From positions 186,001 through 250,000 of the forward strand of contig CANMFM010000001.1 in the NCBI GenBank assembly GCA_947497175.1: 64,000 nucleotides of DNA. The letters run 5' to 3'. The number at the start of each line of letters is the position of its first letter. Within the stretch, counting starts at the first letter, position 1. Below are positions 8,356-17,843 of the stretch, in pieces. Position numbers and translations under genes: made by a program. Origin of the DNA: an uncultured Aquimarina sp. (lineage in GTDB: Bacteria; Bacteroidota; Bacteroidia; Flavobacteriales; Flavobacteriaceae). The notes beneath the pieces were generated by a model that had not been told where the DNA came from, did not search any database, and was given only the letters and a program-made list of their open reading frames with translations.

Positions 8356-8786
8356 TTTTTTTTGTTGAAATATTTGTAATCGAGTGAGTATTTACCTGCT
8401 CCAGTAAAAAACAGAAACAAATAGGAAAGTGAATACATTAGTGGAATATCCTTTACAGACCAAGGGTCTCCCGCGTGAACCACGAAGAGTCCTACCAATG
8501 TTACACCGAGTATAGGTATAATAGCCAATCGCGTATAAAACCCTAAGATGACCAAGATCGGACCTATGATATTTCCCACGATGGCTACGCCAACGTTGAA
8601 TTCCCCACCAAAACCAAAAGGATCCGGAATGTGCTGAATCTCATCTGATATATCTATAATCTTTTTCATACCGTGAGTGTTAATCATTGAAAGTGAAAGC
8701 AGCACCCGAAACAGTAACAAGGTCACGTCTCTATCGAGAAACTGAGGAAACGGACTTCGTAGTTTGTACAGTAAAATATTTTTCAT
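8352..8786 (-). CDS. DoxX-family membrane protein
   Basis: 144 residues with four hydrophobic segments and the DoxX-like pattern L-L-R-V-L-L-S-L near the start, G-P-I-L-V-I-L-G-F-Y-T-R in TM2 and SLSYLFLFFTGAGKYSLD at the end. DoxX proteins are quinone-linked or redox-associated inner-membrane proteins; the founding member is the small subunit of a thiosulfate:quinone oxidoreductase, but most have no proven role. Located between SCO and DMT genes, with the SCO stop only five bases away, so it probably serves the same redox process. Confidence 0.82.
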   Translation of the reverse strand: MKNILLYKLRSPFPQFLDRDVTLLLFRVLLSLSMINTHGMKKIIDISDEIQHIPDPFGFGGEFNVGVAIVGNIIGPILVILGFYTRLAIIPILGVTLVGLFVVHAGDPWSVKDIPLMYSLSYLFLFFTGAGKYSLDYKYFNKKK

Positions 8787-8790
8787 AATG

Positions 8791-9396
8791 TCAATCCATT
8801 AGTGTTTTTATATCAATAATCATACGCTGAGTGTCCTTTTTTTCGAGACCATTATAGTATCCGCGTATTCTTTTGCGCTGATCGATAAGCACAAAAGTAC
8901 CGTCGTGTATTAGATTTCTTTCATTTTGCATTGAATCATCAAAAGCCCGAACCTTGAAGTCTTTGGCCAATGCGAAGATTTTACTTTGATCGCCCGTTAA
9001 CAGTTGCCAGTTTGAGATGTCAATGCTATAATTCTGAGCATACTTCCTCAATACCATTGGTGTGTCATTTTTAGCATCTATGGAAAAAGAAAGTATCTGA
9101 AGCCTTTCGTTTCCCGCAAAAGCATGTTGCACCATTTTAAGGTGTGAGGTCATTACCGGGCAAATTGTAGGACAACTGGTAAAGAAAAAATCAACTACAG
9201 TTACCTTGTTCGCTAATTTTTGTGAACCAAAATCTTGACCTAATTGATTGGTCAGCTCAAATTCAATAATTGAGTTAGAAACAATTTCTTCAGTTTCAGA
9301 ACTCAAAATTGTCTTACTCAAAATAGGTAATTCCTTTTTTTGTTTACAAGAAAAGAGCATAAAAAACAAAACCAATGTGGTAGTACTAATCCTCAT
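8791..9396 (-). CDS. SCO1/SenC-family copper chaperone or thiol reductase, lipoprotein
   Basis: 201 residues with a lipoprotein signal (FMLFSC) and a thioredoxin-like SCO fold. The copper motif is complete: SCPTICPV supplies the C-P-x-x-C pair and RNLIHDGTFVLID supplies the distal His. SCO proteins deliver Cu(I) to cuproenzymes or keep their sites reduced in the periplasm. It follows the tyrosinase gene with an 11-base overlap. That pairing strongly suggests it loads the binuclear copper site of that tyrosinase rather than cytochrome oxidase (inference from context). Confidence 0.9.
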   Translation of the reverse strand: MRISTTTLVLFFMLFSCKQKKELPILSKTILSSETEEIVSNSIIEFELTNQLGQDFGSQKLANKVTVVDFFFTSCPTICPVMTSHLKMVQHAFAGNERLQILSFSIDAKNDTPMVLRKYAQNYSIDISNWQLLTGDQSKIFALAKDFKVRAFDDSMQNERNLIHDGTFVLIDQRKRIRGYYNGLEKKDTQRMIIDIKTLMD

Positions 9397-10780
9397 AATT
9401 AGAAAGGATTGATACGTTGGATAATTTAAGCGGTTCTTCTGGAATATCCCTATTCGGCAATGGAACGGGCTGAAATATGACCTGAATCATTTTTCCATCA
9501 GTGATTGCTTGGGCTACTTCTTTTTCTATCTCTATTTGAAGATGTACGCCATTTTGAAGCAATACAGAATCCAGGTCAAGAATTGGAAGAATGGTGAATG
9601 TTCCTGAATATTTTGAAACCTTTTTACCGTCTTGCATAAACTCGAAAAACACACGAGCGCAATACGGCTGATAGGGTAATTGCGCCCTTTCAAAATGAAT
9701 AATGACGTGACTTCTTTCCTTCTCAACAAAATCCTTATAAATCTTATCAACTTCAGAAGTCTTGAGATTAAGCGGCTCAACACAATCACCTTTTGAACCT
9801 TCGCGATTGGGCTTGTCAGCTTCTATGAAAGGGTTGCAGAATGTAGGATTAAGGTCAAGATCTTCAAATCGATATCCTAAATCTTCGGTATTTAAAAGAT
9901 CTTTTATTTTAAACTCTATAGGTCTGCCGTTGCCATCGGTAACATATAATTTTTTCTCATTCCATTCGTCCACATCAGGAATACTATTTTTTGGGCTATA
10001 CGCTCTCCAAGCATCCCATATTCTATCGCAATTGCCGTGATGTCCGTAAAATATTGGGTCGAATCCTGACTCTGTAAATGTTGCCATTTGCCCACCTATC
10101 CAATTATGTATATTGTTATGAAAGGATTGCTCAGCGATACCATCGCGTTGTACCTCGCCATAATTTTTAATTGCAGGATAACCTCCAAAGGTCTTATAAT
10201 GGTATGCCCTGAACGCTGCACCAACGTTGATGAAATCCTTGGGGATTTCATCATCCTTTGACACCATTCGGGTCTTGTTGAATAACGGGTTGCTATCACC
10301 ACCCCAATAATGGTCTGGAATAAAGTTGGACTTTGTCCAGTCCCAATAGTGAAGGGGCAAGGTAGGTTCATTAACCGCTTTTTGTATTTTCTTTTCTAAA
10401 GACCAAAGATACGCCCTATGCCATGGCCACACGTACCAATTGTAATGTACTTGATTTGAATAGATACTCGTAGCGCAAAAGGTGGCGTGCAACATACAAT
10501 GTGCTTGCCATCCCATAGGATCCAATGGCATTACATCCGAGCGTTTTTTCAAGATGGTTATGGCATCCTTCAAAAGTTTGACCTCTTCATTGTCAATGTC
10601 GAGCTTGGCAATGTTTTTCCGCACGGCTAGAGAACTGTTTGGCTTAGGTTTCGCAATGGCTAAGTTATTTTGAGTAGCGGATTCTTTACAAGCTACCACT
10701 AACAGAGGTAAGCTTGCCGCACTGGCAACCGTAAAGCCTAAGCTTTCAAGAAATTTTCGGCGTGTTGTTGATTGTTTCAT
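9386..10780 (-). CDS. Tat-exported tyrosinase / polyphenol oxidase
   Basis: 464 residues from the Met at 10780 (MKQSTTRRKFLESLGF); a longer frame from 10813 would bury the twin-arginine signal, so I choose the internal start. The signal TRRKFLES plus hydrophobic stretch implies folded export by Tat with copper already bound or added by SCO. The CuA site is seen in HCMLHATF and VWPWHRAYLWSLE, the CuB site in FHNNIHNWIGG and FYGHHGNCDRIWDAW, so all six His appear present. The length and C-terminal beta-rich part resemble plant-type polyphenol oxidases. It oxidises mono- or diphenols to o-quinones. Followed by the SCO gene with overlapping ends. Confidence 0.92.
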   Translation of the reverse strand: MKQSTTRRKFLESLGFTVASAASLPLLVVACKESATQNNLAIAKPKPNSSLAVRKNIAKLDIDNEEVKLLKDAITILKKRSDVMPLDPMGWQAHCMLHATFCATSIYSNQVHYNWYVWPWHRAYLWSLEKKIQKAVNEPTLPLHYWDWTKSNFIPDHYWGGDSNPLFNKTRMVSKDDEIPKDFINVGAAFRAYHYKTFGGYPAIKNYGEVQRDGIAEQSFHNNIHNWIGGQMATFTESGFDPIFYGHHGNCDRIWDAWRAYSPKNSIPDVDEWNEKKLYVTDGNGRPIEFKIKDLLNTEDLGYRFEDLDLNPTFCNPFIEADKPNREGSKGDCVEPLNLKTSEVDKIYKDFVEKERSHVIIHFERAQLPYQPYCARVFFEFMQDGKKVSKYSGTFTILPILDLDSVLLQNGVHLQIEIEKEVAQAITDGKMIQVIFQPVPLPNRDIPEEPLKLSNVSILSNYED

Positions 10781-10830
10781 AATGAAATAGTAAAAGCCGA
10801 TATGTTTATACATACCGGTTTCTTACATAA

Positions 10831-11355
10831 TTATTGCTTAATAAACTGCAACTGAAGATTTAATTTTACCGTATCGCTTACGACTATACTTCCAGCATCA
10901 GTAACGGCATTCCAGCTAAGACCAAAGTTTTTTCTGTTTAACTGACCTGTAAACTCAAATCCGGCTTTCGTTTGCCCATAAGGGTCAACCACCACACCAT
11001 TGAACTCTACACCTAACTTTACAGATTTTGTTACCTCCTTGATAGTCAGATCACCCACAATACTATCGCCATTATACGATGTTGAGTTAAAGGTCATCTC
11101 AGGATACATTGCTGCATTGAAAAAATCTTCAGATTTCAAGTGCTCGTCCCTATCCTTATTCTTTGTGTTTACAGAGCTTATTTGTGCTGTAAACTCAAAT
11201 TGTGCATCACTGAATTTATTATCGGATGCCTCAACACTGGCCTCATAATTATCAAAATAACCTGTAACTGTGGATATCATCAAATGTTTCACTCTAAAAG
11301 TGATTTCTGAATGAGTGGTATCGATATTCCATTTTGTCTTTGCTTCTGTTTTCAT
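10831..11355 (-). CDS. YceI-family lipocalin-like protein
   Basis: 174 residues matching the YceI domain over nearly its whole length: WNIDTTHSEITFRVKHLMIS at the start, VTGYFDNYEA, SVNTKNKDRDEHLKSEDFF in the middle and FGLSWNAV near the end. YceI proteins form an eight-stranded barrel that binds a polyprenoid chain such as ubiquinone-like lipids, which fits a quinone theme. No signal peptide is visible, so this copy may stay in the cytoplasm. A second YceI is at 22677. Confidence 0.93.
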   Translation of the reverse strand: MKTEAKTKWNIDTTHSEITFRVKHLMISTVTGYFDNYEASVEASDNKFSDAQFEFTAQISSVNTKNKDRDEHLKSEDFFNAAMYPEMTFNSTSYNGDSIVGDLTIKEVTKSVKLGVEFNGVVVDPYGQTKAGFEFTGQLNRKNFGLSWNAVTDAGSIVVSDTVKLNLQLQFIKQ

Positions 11356-11371
11356 TACTTATGTTTTGTTT

Positions 11372-13189
11372 CTATTTATTTTGATATCCTCCATAGTATT
11401 TTACAGGTGACCAATTTGGAATAATTTCAGGTAGTTCAGTATTGTACTTTTTATAATCGCCACTCCCATATACTATTTTGCCATCTGTCACCGTAAGTAC
11501 CGATTTCAGGTTCTTGACATCTTCATCAGAAACCGAGAAATAGTCATCGGAAAGCAATGCAAAGTCAGCGTACATCCCGTTCTCCAAGGTTCCTTTTACA
11601 TCTTCTTCATTTGATATCCAAGCACTACCTTTTGTATATAAGTGCAATGCATCTTCACGGCTTAGAATATTGGAAGGCTCACTAAGTTGCAATCCACCCA
11701 CCGTTTTTCCGGTCACTAACCAGTATAGTGCTGGCCAAGGATTGTAGCTGGCCACTCGGGTACCATCTGTTCCGGCTCCTACAGGTATACCCATTTCCAT
11801 AATTTTAGCCACAGGTGGTGTGGCTTTTGCTTTTTCTGCTCCGTATCGCTCTACAAAATATTCTCCTGCATAGGCCATTCTTGCTTGTATAGCGATACCA
11901 CCATTTAGCATTTTAATACGCTCAAGGTCTTTTTCTTTTACAGTTTCGGCGTGGTCAAATAACCAACGTTTTGAAGCCAGTTTACCATTAGTTTCTTTAT
12001 TGACTTCTTCAAAAACATCGAGCATGTTTGAAATAGTTTCACCGTAGGTTGCGTGTATTCTAAATGGCCACCCCTTATCAACGTGAAGACGTACAATGCG
12101 CTTTAAATCTTTCCGCCAGGTTGGTCTATCTCTGTTTAATAATGGTTGTGGTGCCAAAAAGTTTTCGAAATCACCTGCGCTCCAGGTTAAAAATTCACCA
12201 CCACCTTCCAATTCATATCCGTGGCTCAAATGTATTTCGCCATTATGACCTACTTCGTTATTTGCCATCCAATCTTGAAATTCTTCATATTCTGCTCCCT
12301 TATTTTGAGGGAATAGATAATAAGAAAGGCGAATGGGCATCTCACCAGCTTCGGCCAACGCCCTTGTGCCTGTATAATCCTTTGGGAACTTGTGTCCACC
12401 ACCACCAGCGTCTATGCCGCTTGTTATTCCGAAACTATTGAGTTCTCTGTAGAAGTGTTTTGTGCCATTTTCCATTTGCTCTTGGGTCAATGGTGGCAGA
12501 CTACCGATTCGTGCATAAAGAATACCAGGATTAGGTTCGGCAATCAATACACCTGTTAATTTTCCATCTGGTCCTTTTTCGAATCGTGAACCCTCTGGCG
12601 CTTTAGTATTTTCATCTATACCAAGTATATCCAAACCTGCTTGATTAAGATAGCCCTGACTATACAGGAACAACACATAAGTTGGTACGTCACCAGTAGC
12701 TTCATTCAACTCTTCCATAGTGAACAGGCGTTTTTCTTCAAATTGAAATGGACTCCATCCACCAATTACTCGTACCCATTGTCCTTCAGGTGTTCTCGCT
12801 GTTTGTTCTTTTAACATTTCCAAGGCTCTTTTTAGTGATTTCACACCATCCCAGCGTAATTCTGCATTATAGAATCTCCCACCTCGTGTTAAGTGCAAAT
12901 GCGAATCATTTAAACCTGGTATCAGCGTTTTACCCTTACCGTCAATTACTGTGGTTTTTTCGTTTTTTAATTGCAAAATTTCTTCAGAAGAACCTGTTTG
13001 TAGGACCTTGCCGTCCTTTATTGCAATAGCTTTGGCATAGTTGCGGTCAGCATCCATAATAGCAACGTTGGCATTATGGACAATTAAGTCTGCAGCATCT
13101 GCATTATCATTTCCATCTTCGGTCTGTTTAGCTTCTTTACAAGAAATGACTAAAATGGCAATTACAATTAGATATATATATCGTTTCAT
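11372..13189 (-). CDS. YtcJ-like amidohydrolase, lipoprotein
   Basis: 605 residues with a lipoprotein signal (VISCKEAKQ) then an Amidohydro_3 (PF07969) TIM-barrel enzyme. Metal-ligand blocks are visible: NDSHLHLTRGG, FRIHATYGET, WLFDHAETV and GAGTDGTR, in the order expected for binuclear amidohydrolases. The N-terminal small barrel includes GKGKTLIPGLND. YtcJ-type enzymes hydrolyse amides, often N-acyl or N-formyl compounds, but substrates differ widely. It is outside the cytoplasm by its signal, next to an isochorismatase-type hydrolase that is also secreted. Together they look like a periplasmic amide-processing pair. Confidence 0.9.
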   Translation of the reverse strand: MKRYIYLIVIAILVISCKEAKQTEDGNDNADAADLIVHNANVAIMDADRNYAKAIAIKDGKVLQTGSSEEILQLKNEKTTVIDGKGKTLIPGLNDSHLHLTRGGRFYNAELRWDGVKSLKRALEMLKEQTARTPEGQWVRVIGGWSPFQFEEKRLFTMEELNEATGDVPTYVLFLYSQGYLNQAGLDILGIDENTKAPEGSRFEKGPDGKLTGVLIAEPNPGILYARIGSLPPLTQEQMENGTKHFYRELNSFGITSGIDAGGGGHKFPKDYTGTRALAEAGEMPIRLSYYLFPQNKGAEYEEFQDWMANNEVGHNGEIHLSHGYELEGGGEFLTWSAGDFENFLAPQPLLNRDRPTWRKDLKRIVRLHVDKGWPFRIHATYGETISNMLDVFEEVNKETNGKLASKRWLFDHAETVKEKDLERIKMLNGGIAIQARMAYAGEYFVERYGAEKAKATPPVAKIMEMGIPVGAGTDGTRVASYNPWPALYWLVTGKTVGGLQLSEPSNILSREDALHLYTKGSAWISNEEDVKGTLENGMYADFALLSDDYFSVSDEDVKNLKSVLTVTDGKIVYGSGDYKKYNTELPEIIPNWSPVKYYGGYQNK

Positions 13190-13207
13190 TAAATCTTTAT
13201 TATTGGA

Positions 13208-13960
13208 TTAATTTTTATTTTCAGAATGCTCTTTTTCCCATTTGTCTAAGGTTTTCTTGTAATCGATACCTAGGCCATAAGCACCACCCCAACGCTTGGC
13301 GATTTCATTCATTTGAACATACATATCCGAACGTGCCCAATCTCTGTGAACTTCTAAAGCATATTGCAAAGAGGTCATTGGCTTTATTCCTGCTTGTACC
13401 ATTCTTATTATTGACATCTCGTGAGCTTCCTCCGATACTCCCCCGGAGGCATCTGTAATCACATAGACGTCATAACCATCTTCCTTTGCCGATAATGCGG
13501 CACTTAAGACGCAGACTTCTGTCCAAAGACCTGCTATGACAAGCTTCTGTTTTTTGTATTCGCCAACTTTTGCAACTACCCTTTTATCCTCCCAAGAGTT
13601 CATAGTCGTACGGTCGATATATGTTTTTTCGTCTGGGAAAAACTCTCTGATTTCTGGAAATACAGGTCCACTAAACGACTTTTCGGCTACTGTAGTTACA
13701 ACCGTAGGAATTTTGTAAAGAATAGCCAAATTTGAAATAAGACCTGTATTATTTCGCAATTCTTCTATGGGTTGCGACTCTACCGCAAACGCCATTTGGC
13801 TTTCGTGATCTATAAGCAGTAGTGTATGGTTTTCTGGATGCACTAGTTCTTTTGATGCATTTGCAGGGTCATTATTTGGATTGGGATTATACTGTTTCCA
13901 TTGTGCAAATGCTATGGTACTTATTAGTACAGCAACTAAGGTTAATTGAATTTTTTTCAT
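13208..13960 (-). CDS. Secreted isochorismatase-family cysteine hydrolase
   Basis: 250 residues with a cleavable signal (AVLISTIAFAQ) and an isochorismatase-like fold. Candidate catalytic triad: Asp in LLLIDHESQM, Lys in WEDKRVVAK and Cys in AGLWTEVCVLSAAL. The C terminus (residues ~195-250) extends beyond the usual domain. Family members hydrolyse amides or vinyl ethers by a Cys nucleophile (nicotinamidase, N-carbamoyl amidases, YcaC); this is closest in look to the YcaC-like hydrolases. A decayed paralogue with the same N-terminal pattern is at 43895-44447. It sits directly after the pirin gene in the operon. Confidence 0.88.
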   Translation of the reverse strand: MKKIQLTLVAVLISTIAFAQWKQYNPNPNNDPANASKELVHPENHTLLLIDHESQMAFAVESQPIEELRNNTGLISNLAILYKIPTVVTTVAEKSFSGPVFPEIREFFPDEKTYIDRTTMNSWEDKRVVAKVGEYKKQKLVIAGLWTEVCVLSAALSAKEDGYDVYVITDASGGVSEEAHEMSIIRMVQAGIKPMTSLQYALEVHRDWARSDMYVQMNEIAKRWGGAYGLGIDYKKTLDKWEKEHSENKN

Positions 13961-13989
13961 TTTTTCATTTTAATTTTGAGAGTTATGTA

Positions 13990-14718
13990 TTAGTTCATCG
14001 GTACTTCCATAAGAAGTATTTCTGTATCATTTACTGCAGTGATGTTCAACTTTTCGATATTCCAAACACCATAGCCATCACGCTCTTCAAGCTGTTGACC
14101 ATTGATATTGGCCTTGCCTTTTAAGATAAACGCATAAACGCCATTGGTCGATGGAGTATTCAATTTGTATTCGACCGCTTTTCCTTTACTCAGGTCGGTC
14201 ATATTGAAATAGGCGTCTTGATGCACCCAGACCCCAGAATCATCTTCATTTGGCGAAAGCACCTGTTGAAGTTTGTCCTTCCTGTCCTCAGGATTTAGGG
14301 TAATCTGGTCATATCTTGGAGTAACATTCTCCTTATTGGGTATCACCCAGATTTGAAGAAATTTTACTTCTTCCGTTTTGTTGGCGTTCATTTCCGAGTG
14401 GGCCACACCTGTTCCTGCACTCATTACCTGTATATCACCGGATTTAATTATGGTTTCATTACCCATATTATCCGTATGCTTTAAATCGCCCTCAAGCGGA
14501 ATGGAAATAATTTCCATATTATGGTGTGGATGCGTACCAAATCCCATCCCACCTGAAACGATATCATCGTTAAGGACTCTAAGCACACCAAAATTCATCC
14601 TGTGCGGATTATAATATTTAGCAAAACTGAATGTGTGACGAGAATGTAGCCAGCCGTGATTTGCGTCACCTCGACTATTGGCCTTGTGCAATACTGATGT
14701 TTCTGTTACTGTACTCAT
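13990..14718 (-). CDS. Pirin-family protein 1
   Basis: 242 residues, a bicupin pirin. The Fe ligands are all present: HPHHNMEII supplies two His, and GTGVAHSEMN supplies the His-Glu pair. Bacterial pirins such as YhhW have quercetin 2,3-dioxygenase activity, cleaving flavonols; others only sense redox state. It is the first gene of the operon that runs to about 4607 and starts 205 bases from the divergent sigma-54 activator. Two more pirins lie in the second operon at 33764 and 35393. No signal peptide, so cytoplasmic. Confidence 0.93.
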   Translation of the reverse strand: MSTVTETSVLHKANSRGDANHGWLHSRHTFSFAKYYNPHRMNFGVLRVLNDDIVSGGMGFGTHPHHNMEIISIPLEGDLKHTDNMGNETIIKSGDIQVMSAGTGVAHSEMNANKTEEVKFLQIWVIPNKENVTPRYDQITLNPEDRKDKLQQVLSPNEDDSGVWVHQDAYFNMTDLSKGKAVEYKLNTPSTNGVYAFILKGKANINGQQLEERDGYGVWNIEKLNITAVNDTEILLMEVPMN

Positions 14719-14733
14719 TTTAATTTCCTTTCT

Positions 14734-14750
14734 GAAGAAGTTACTTCTTC
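14734..14750. promoter_or_regulatory. Perfect inverted repeat in the pirin-operon leader
   Basis: GAAGAAGT-T-ACTTCTTC, two 8-bp arms around one base, 16-32 bases before the pirin start codon and inside the presumed 5' leader. Could be an operator or an RNA hairpin that affects translation. Confidence 0.45.
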
Positions 14751-14773
14751 TATTTTCTGGTATTTACTATTGT

Positions 14774-14798
14774 TTTTATCTAATCGAATTTGGTGCCA
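14774..14798 (-). promoter_or_regulatory. Possible sigma-54 (-24/-12) promoter of the pirin operon
   Basis: The minus strand reads TGGCACCAAATTCGAT. TGGCAC matches the -24 element exactly; 10 bases after GG comes GA instead of GC, so the -12 part is weak. No TAnnTTTG element faces the operon in this 204-base region, while the divergent gene encodes a sigma-54 activator. A very similar element occurs at 44456-44477 before the decayed isochorismatase copy. Confidence 0.4.
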
Positions 14799-14922
14799 TT
14801 TACAAAACATTATATTTACTAGGGTTAACAGTGATTATGGCTATATTTAGGTTTCTAATATTATAGATTTATATGATATTTGATAGAAATTGGGCTATTT
14901 TTACATCAAAAAATCAACTGAA

Positions 14923-17034
14923 ATGACCAAACTTGACCAAACTGTTCTCAATAATTGGCTTGTAGAACGAAGTCCATTTGAAATAATGTGGATGAATGAA
15001 TCGGGCCAAATTATTTCTGCAAACAACGAATTCTGTAAAAGGGTCGGATACTCAAAAACAGAGATAACCAATCTCAAGGTATTTGACCTCAATATTTCAG
15101 CAACCGATGATAGCTGGAAAGCGCATATTGAAAAGGTAAAAAAAGAGGGTAAGGATAACTTCAAAGCTACCCACAAGACCAAGGAAGGCACTTTTTATGA
15201 AGTAGAGGTCTTTGCACAGTATTTTTCAGACAACGGGAATAATCTTATTTGTGCTGTTATGAATGACATTAGCCAGTCCAGCTTCTATTATCGATTGATG
15301 ACCAGTGTACAAAAGCTGAATAGTGTTGGTGGCTGGATGCTTGATATACAAGATGGTTCTATTTTAGTGACTGAAGAGGCTTATGCCATATTCAAAAATA
15401 CGACCAGTAAGGATTTTATGCCCAATACTATTGTACAAAAATTCAAGGACCAAGAACTCTTTAGGAAATTGATATTGGATGCCATGCAGAAGGGCAAAGG
15501 TTTCAATGAAGTTTTTGAAACTACTCAGGTCCCGAGAAAATATATCCGCTGCATCGTCAATCCAATTAAAAAAGGACAAAAGGTGTATAAATTATTAGGC
15601 TCATATCAAGACATTACCAAGCAGCGTCTCAAACAAAAGAAACTTCAATTTTTCAAGGAAATAATAGACAATACACAAGATTTGATCTATACCTATAACA
15701 GGGAGGGCAAGCTTCTGCATTATAACCAGCGCGTAAGCGAAGTCTTGGGTTTTACCAACGAAGAATTGGACGACTTTAGTATTTTTGACCTTGACAGTAA
15801 TATTACCGAAGATTGGTGGCAGCAGCATTTTGACACTATTAAGAAAGCGAAGGTTTCGAACCTTGAATGGCTCATCCGACGGAAGGACGGTACTAAATTT
15901 CCTGCTGAGATTACCGCAAATCATTTGGTTTACGATGGTGTAGATATCAATTGTGCAATCATACGTGATGTTACCGTGCGAAAAGCAAAGGACCTAAAAC
16001 TCTACGAGGCCCTCGAAGAAATAAAGTCTCTAAAAGAGCGGCTTGAAGATGAGAACGAATACCTTCAAGATGAGATTGAAGAAAAATTAAATTTCGGGAG
16101 TATCATTTGCCGAAGCGATGAATATGGTCAGGTTTTAAAGAAGGTAAACCAAGTGGCGCCTACTGATACTACGGTTTTGATTACTGGCGAGTCTGGCACA
16201 GGCAAAGAGCTTATTGCCCGTGCGGTACATACCAACAGTCTTCGTAGCGCAAGACCTATGATAAGCGTAAACTGTGCTACTTTGCCCAAAGAACTTTTTG
16301 AAAGTGAGCTTTTTGGTCATAAAAAGGGTTCGTTTACGGGGGCCTATAAAGATAAAGTTGGCAAGTTTGACCTTGCCGATGGCGGTACCATATTTTTGGA
16401 TGAAATTGGGGAAGTTCCCTTAGAGCTTCAGCCCAAACTATTAAGAGTTATTCAAGAAGGGCAATTTGATATTTTGGGAAGCTCAAAAACTTCACAAGTA
16501 GATGTACGCATTATCGCCGCTACCAATAGAGAATTGAAGCAAATGGTCAAAGAAGGCCTTTTCAGGGAAGATTTGTATTATCGATTGAATGTATTTCCTA
16601 TTGATAACATTCCGCTGAGGGCCCGAAAAGATGATATTTTGCCTTTGGCCAACTATTTTCTGAATAAATATTCTTCAAAAGCCGGAAAGTCTTTTAAAAA
16701 ACTATCAAAACAAACCGAGCGTAAACTACTTGCTTATGATTACCCAGGAAATATTCGAGAACTCGAAAATTTAATTGAACGTGCCGTAATCATCGAAAAT
16801 GGGACTACACTGAATCCTGGCAGTTGGATACCAGAGGTAGAGACAGAGTCATCATCACAAAATTTCAAGACCATAGACCAACATCAAAGGGATTATATTA
16901 TTGAAGTTTTAAACCATACCAATTGGCGAGTAGGTGGACCAAGAGGGGCAGCCAGTATCCTAAACATACATGATAAGACGTTATTTGCGCGAATGAAAAA
17001 ATTAGGTATTGAAAAACAGATTTCTGCTAAATAG
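14923..17034 (+). CDS. Sigma-54-dependent activator with three PAS domains
   Basis: About 703 residues from the Met at 14923 ([14 protein letters not shown]); an upstream in-frame Met at 14890 is possible. Order: PAS at residues ~15-120, a second divergent PAS ~130-240, a third PAS ~245-360, a coiled-coil linker (~365-395), AAA+ sigma-54 domain ~400-640, Fis-type helix-turn-helix ~650-700. The AAA+ part has Walker A GESGTGKE, the sigma-54 contact loop GSFTGA (usual GAFTGA with Ala to Ser) and Walker [10 protein letters not shown]. No receiver domain, so it should sense a ligand or redox state through PAS. It is divergent from the pirin operon and its likely activator. Confidence 0.92.
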   Translation: MTKLDQTVLNNWLVERSPFEIMWMNESGQIISANNEFCKRVGYSKTEITNLKVFDLNISATDDSWKAHIEKVKKEGKDNFKATHKTKEGTFYEVEVFAQYFSDNGNNLICAVMNDISQSSFYYRLMTSVQKLNSVGGWMLDIQDGSILVTEEAYAIFKNTTSKDFMPNTIVQKFKDQELFRKLILDAMQKGKGFNEVFETTQVPRKYIRCIVNPIKKGQKVYKLLGSYQDITKQRLKQKKLQFFKEIIDNTQDLIYTYNREGKLLHYNQRVSEVLGFTNEELDDFSIFDLDSNITEDWWQQHFDTIKKAKVSNLEWLIRRKDGTKFPAEITANHLVYDGVDINCAIIRDVTVRKAKDLKLYEALEEIKSLKERLEDENEYLQDEIEEKLNFGSIICRSDEYGQVLKKVNQVAPTDTTVLITGESGTGKELIARAVHTNSLRSARPMISVNCATLPKELFESELFGHKKGSFTGAYKDKVGKFDLADGGTIFLDEIGEVPLELQPKLLRVIQEGQFDILGSSKTSQVDVRIIAATNRELKQMVKEGLFREDLYYRLNVFPIDNIPLRARKDDILPLANYFLNKYSSKAGKSFKKLSKQTERKLLAYDYPGNIRELENLIERAVIIENGTTLNPGSWIPEVETESSSQNFKTIDQHQRDYIIEVLNHTNWRVGGPRGAASILNIHDKTLFARMKKLGIEKQISAK

Positions 17035-17044
17035 CCATTTTGCT

Positions 17045-17843
17045 TAATGACTATTCTGTAAGTACCTTTAAAGATATTCTTTCTGTGGTTCCGACCATTT
17101 TGATACCCTTGCAAAAACGGGAGCCATCATAGCCAAGACCTCTAGTTTTGGAGAGATGTTGGCATCATCAGTATTTATCTTGCCGGAATGGATATTTATC
17201 GGAACTTTGATTTTCATATACGATGACTCGGCTATAATGGTTATCATTACTTTCCCTAAATAATCGTCAGGCCTACCAGTGATAGCACTTACCAATAGCA
17301 TACAGCTGACACCTCATTGGAAATAATTACGGGCAGCTTATTGTCGCCGTGAATATTCTAATCATAGACGACGAGATGTAAACAATATTCCATTTTAGAC
17401 TGGATGTCCAATCTGTGAAATTCAAGTTTTGCTATCCCAGTAATGGTATGGGTTTCGTACCCCACAACCACTTGATCTGGAACTTTTTCAATTTTTCCAA
17501 AGTGTTTTATTTAAGGGGAATCTATTTTATATTGACCTTGATAGTATAAGTGCTGTCAAAGCCAATAGACACAGATATATAGCTACCGACTTGCTCTGCC
17601 TTTTCCATCAGCTCAAAAGCGAAAGCCACAATGAGCACTCTAGCTCAGAACGCTATAATGCCACCAATCACAACCTGTACAAGTGTTTTGAAATAGCCAA
17701 TGACGGCTCCTATTAGAAGCGCCCAACTCGAAAAAAGCTCCCAAAAATGGCCTTAAAGACTTATAATTAGGTGTAACATTGCTATTTATATTTCTGTTTT
17801 GCATACTATTGATTCTTTCTATAGCAGGCTTAGACAATCTCAA
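17045..17843 (-). pseudogene. Decayed small genes downstream of 17830-18294
   Basis: Consecutive minus-strand pieces in shifting frames. The first (17645-17843) starts MRLSKPAIERINSMQNR, overlaps the upstream gene's stop by 14 bases, and after a frameshift at a run of six A (plus strand, near 17735) continues as SSWALLIGAVIGYF and a membrane segment to a TGA. Then come AFAFELMEKAEQVGSYI (near 17600), KVPDQVVVGYETHTITGIA (near 17450) and MITIIAESSYMKIKVPI (near 17240), each ended by stops. I do not recognise the family. At least four disabling changes, so not expressed as a whole. Confidence 0.6.

Noticed and set aside
17068..17301. Independent 77-residue gene
   Set aside because: It is one piece of a broken frame series and has no start region, neighbour or signature of its own.
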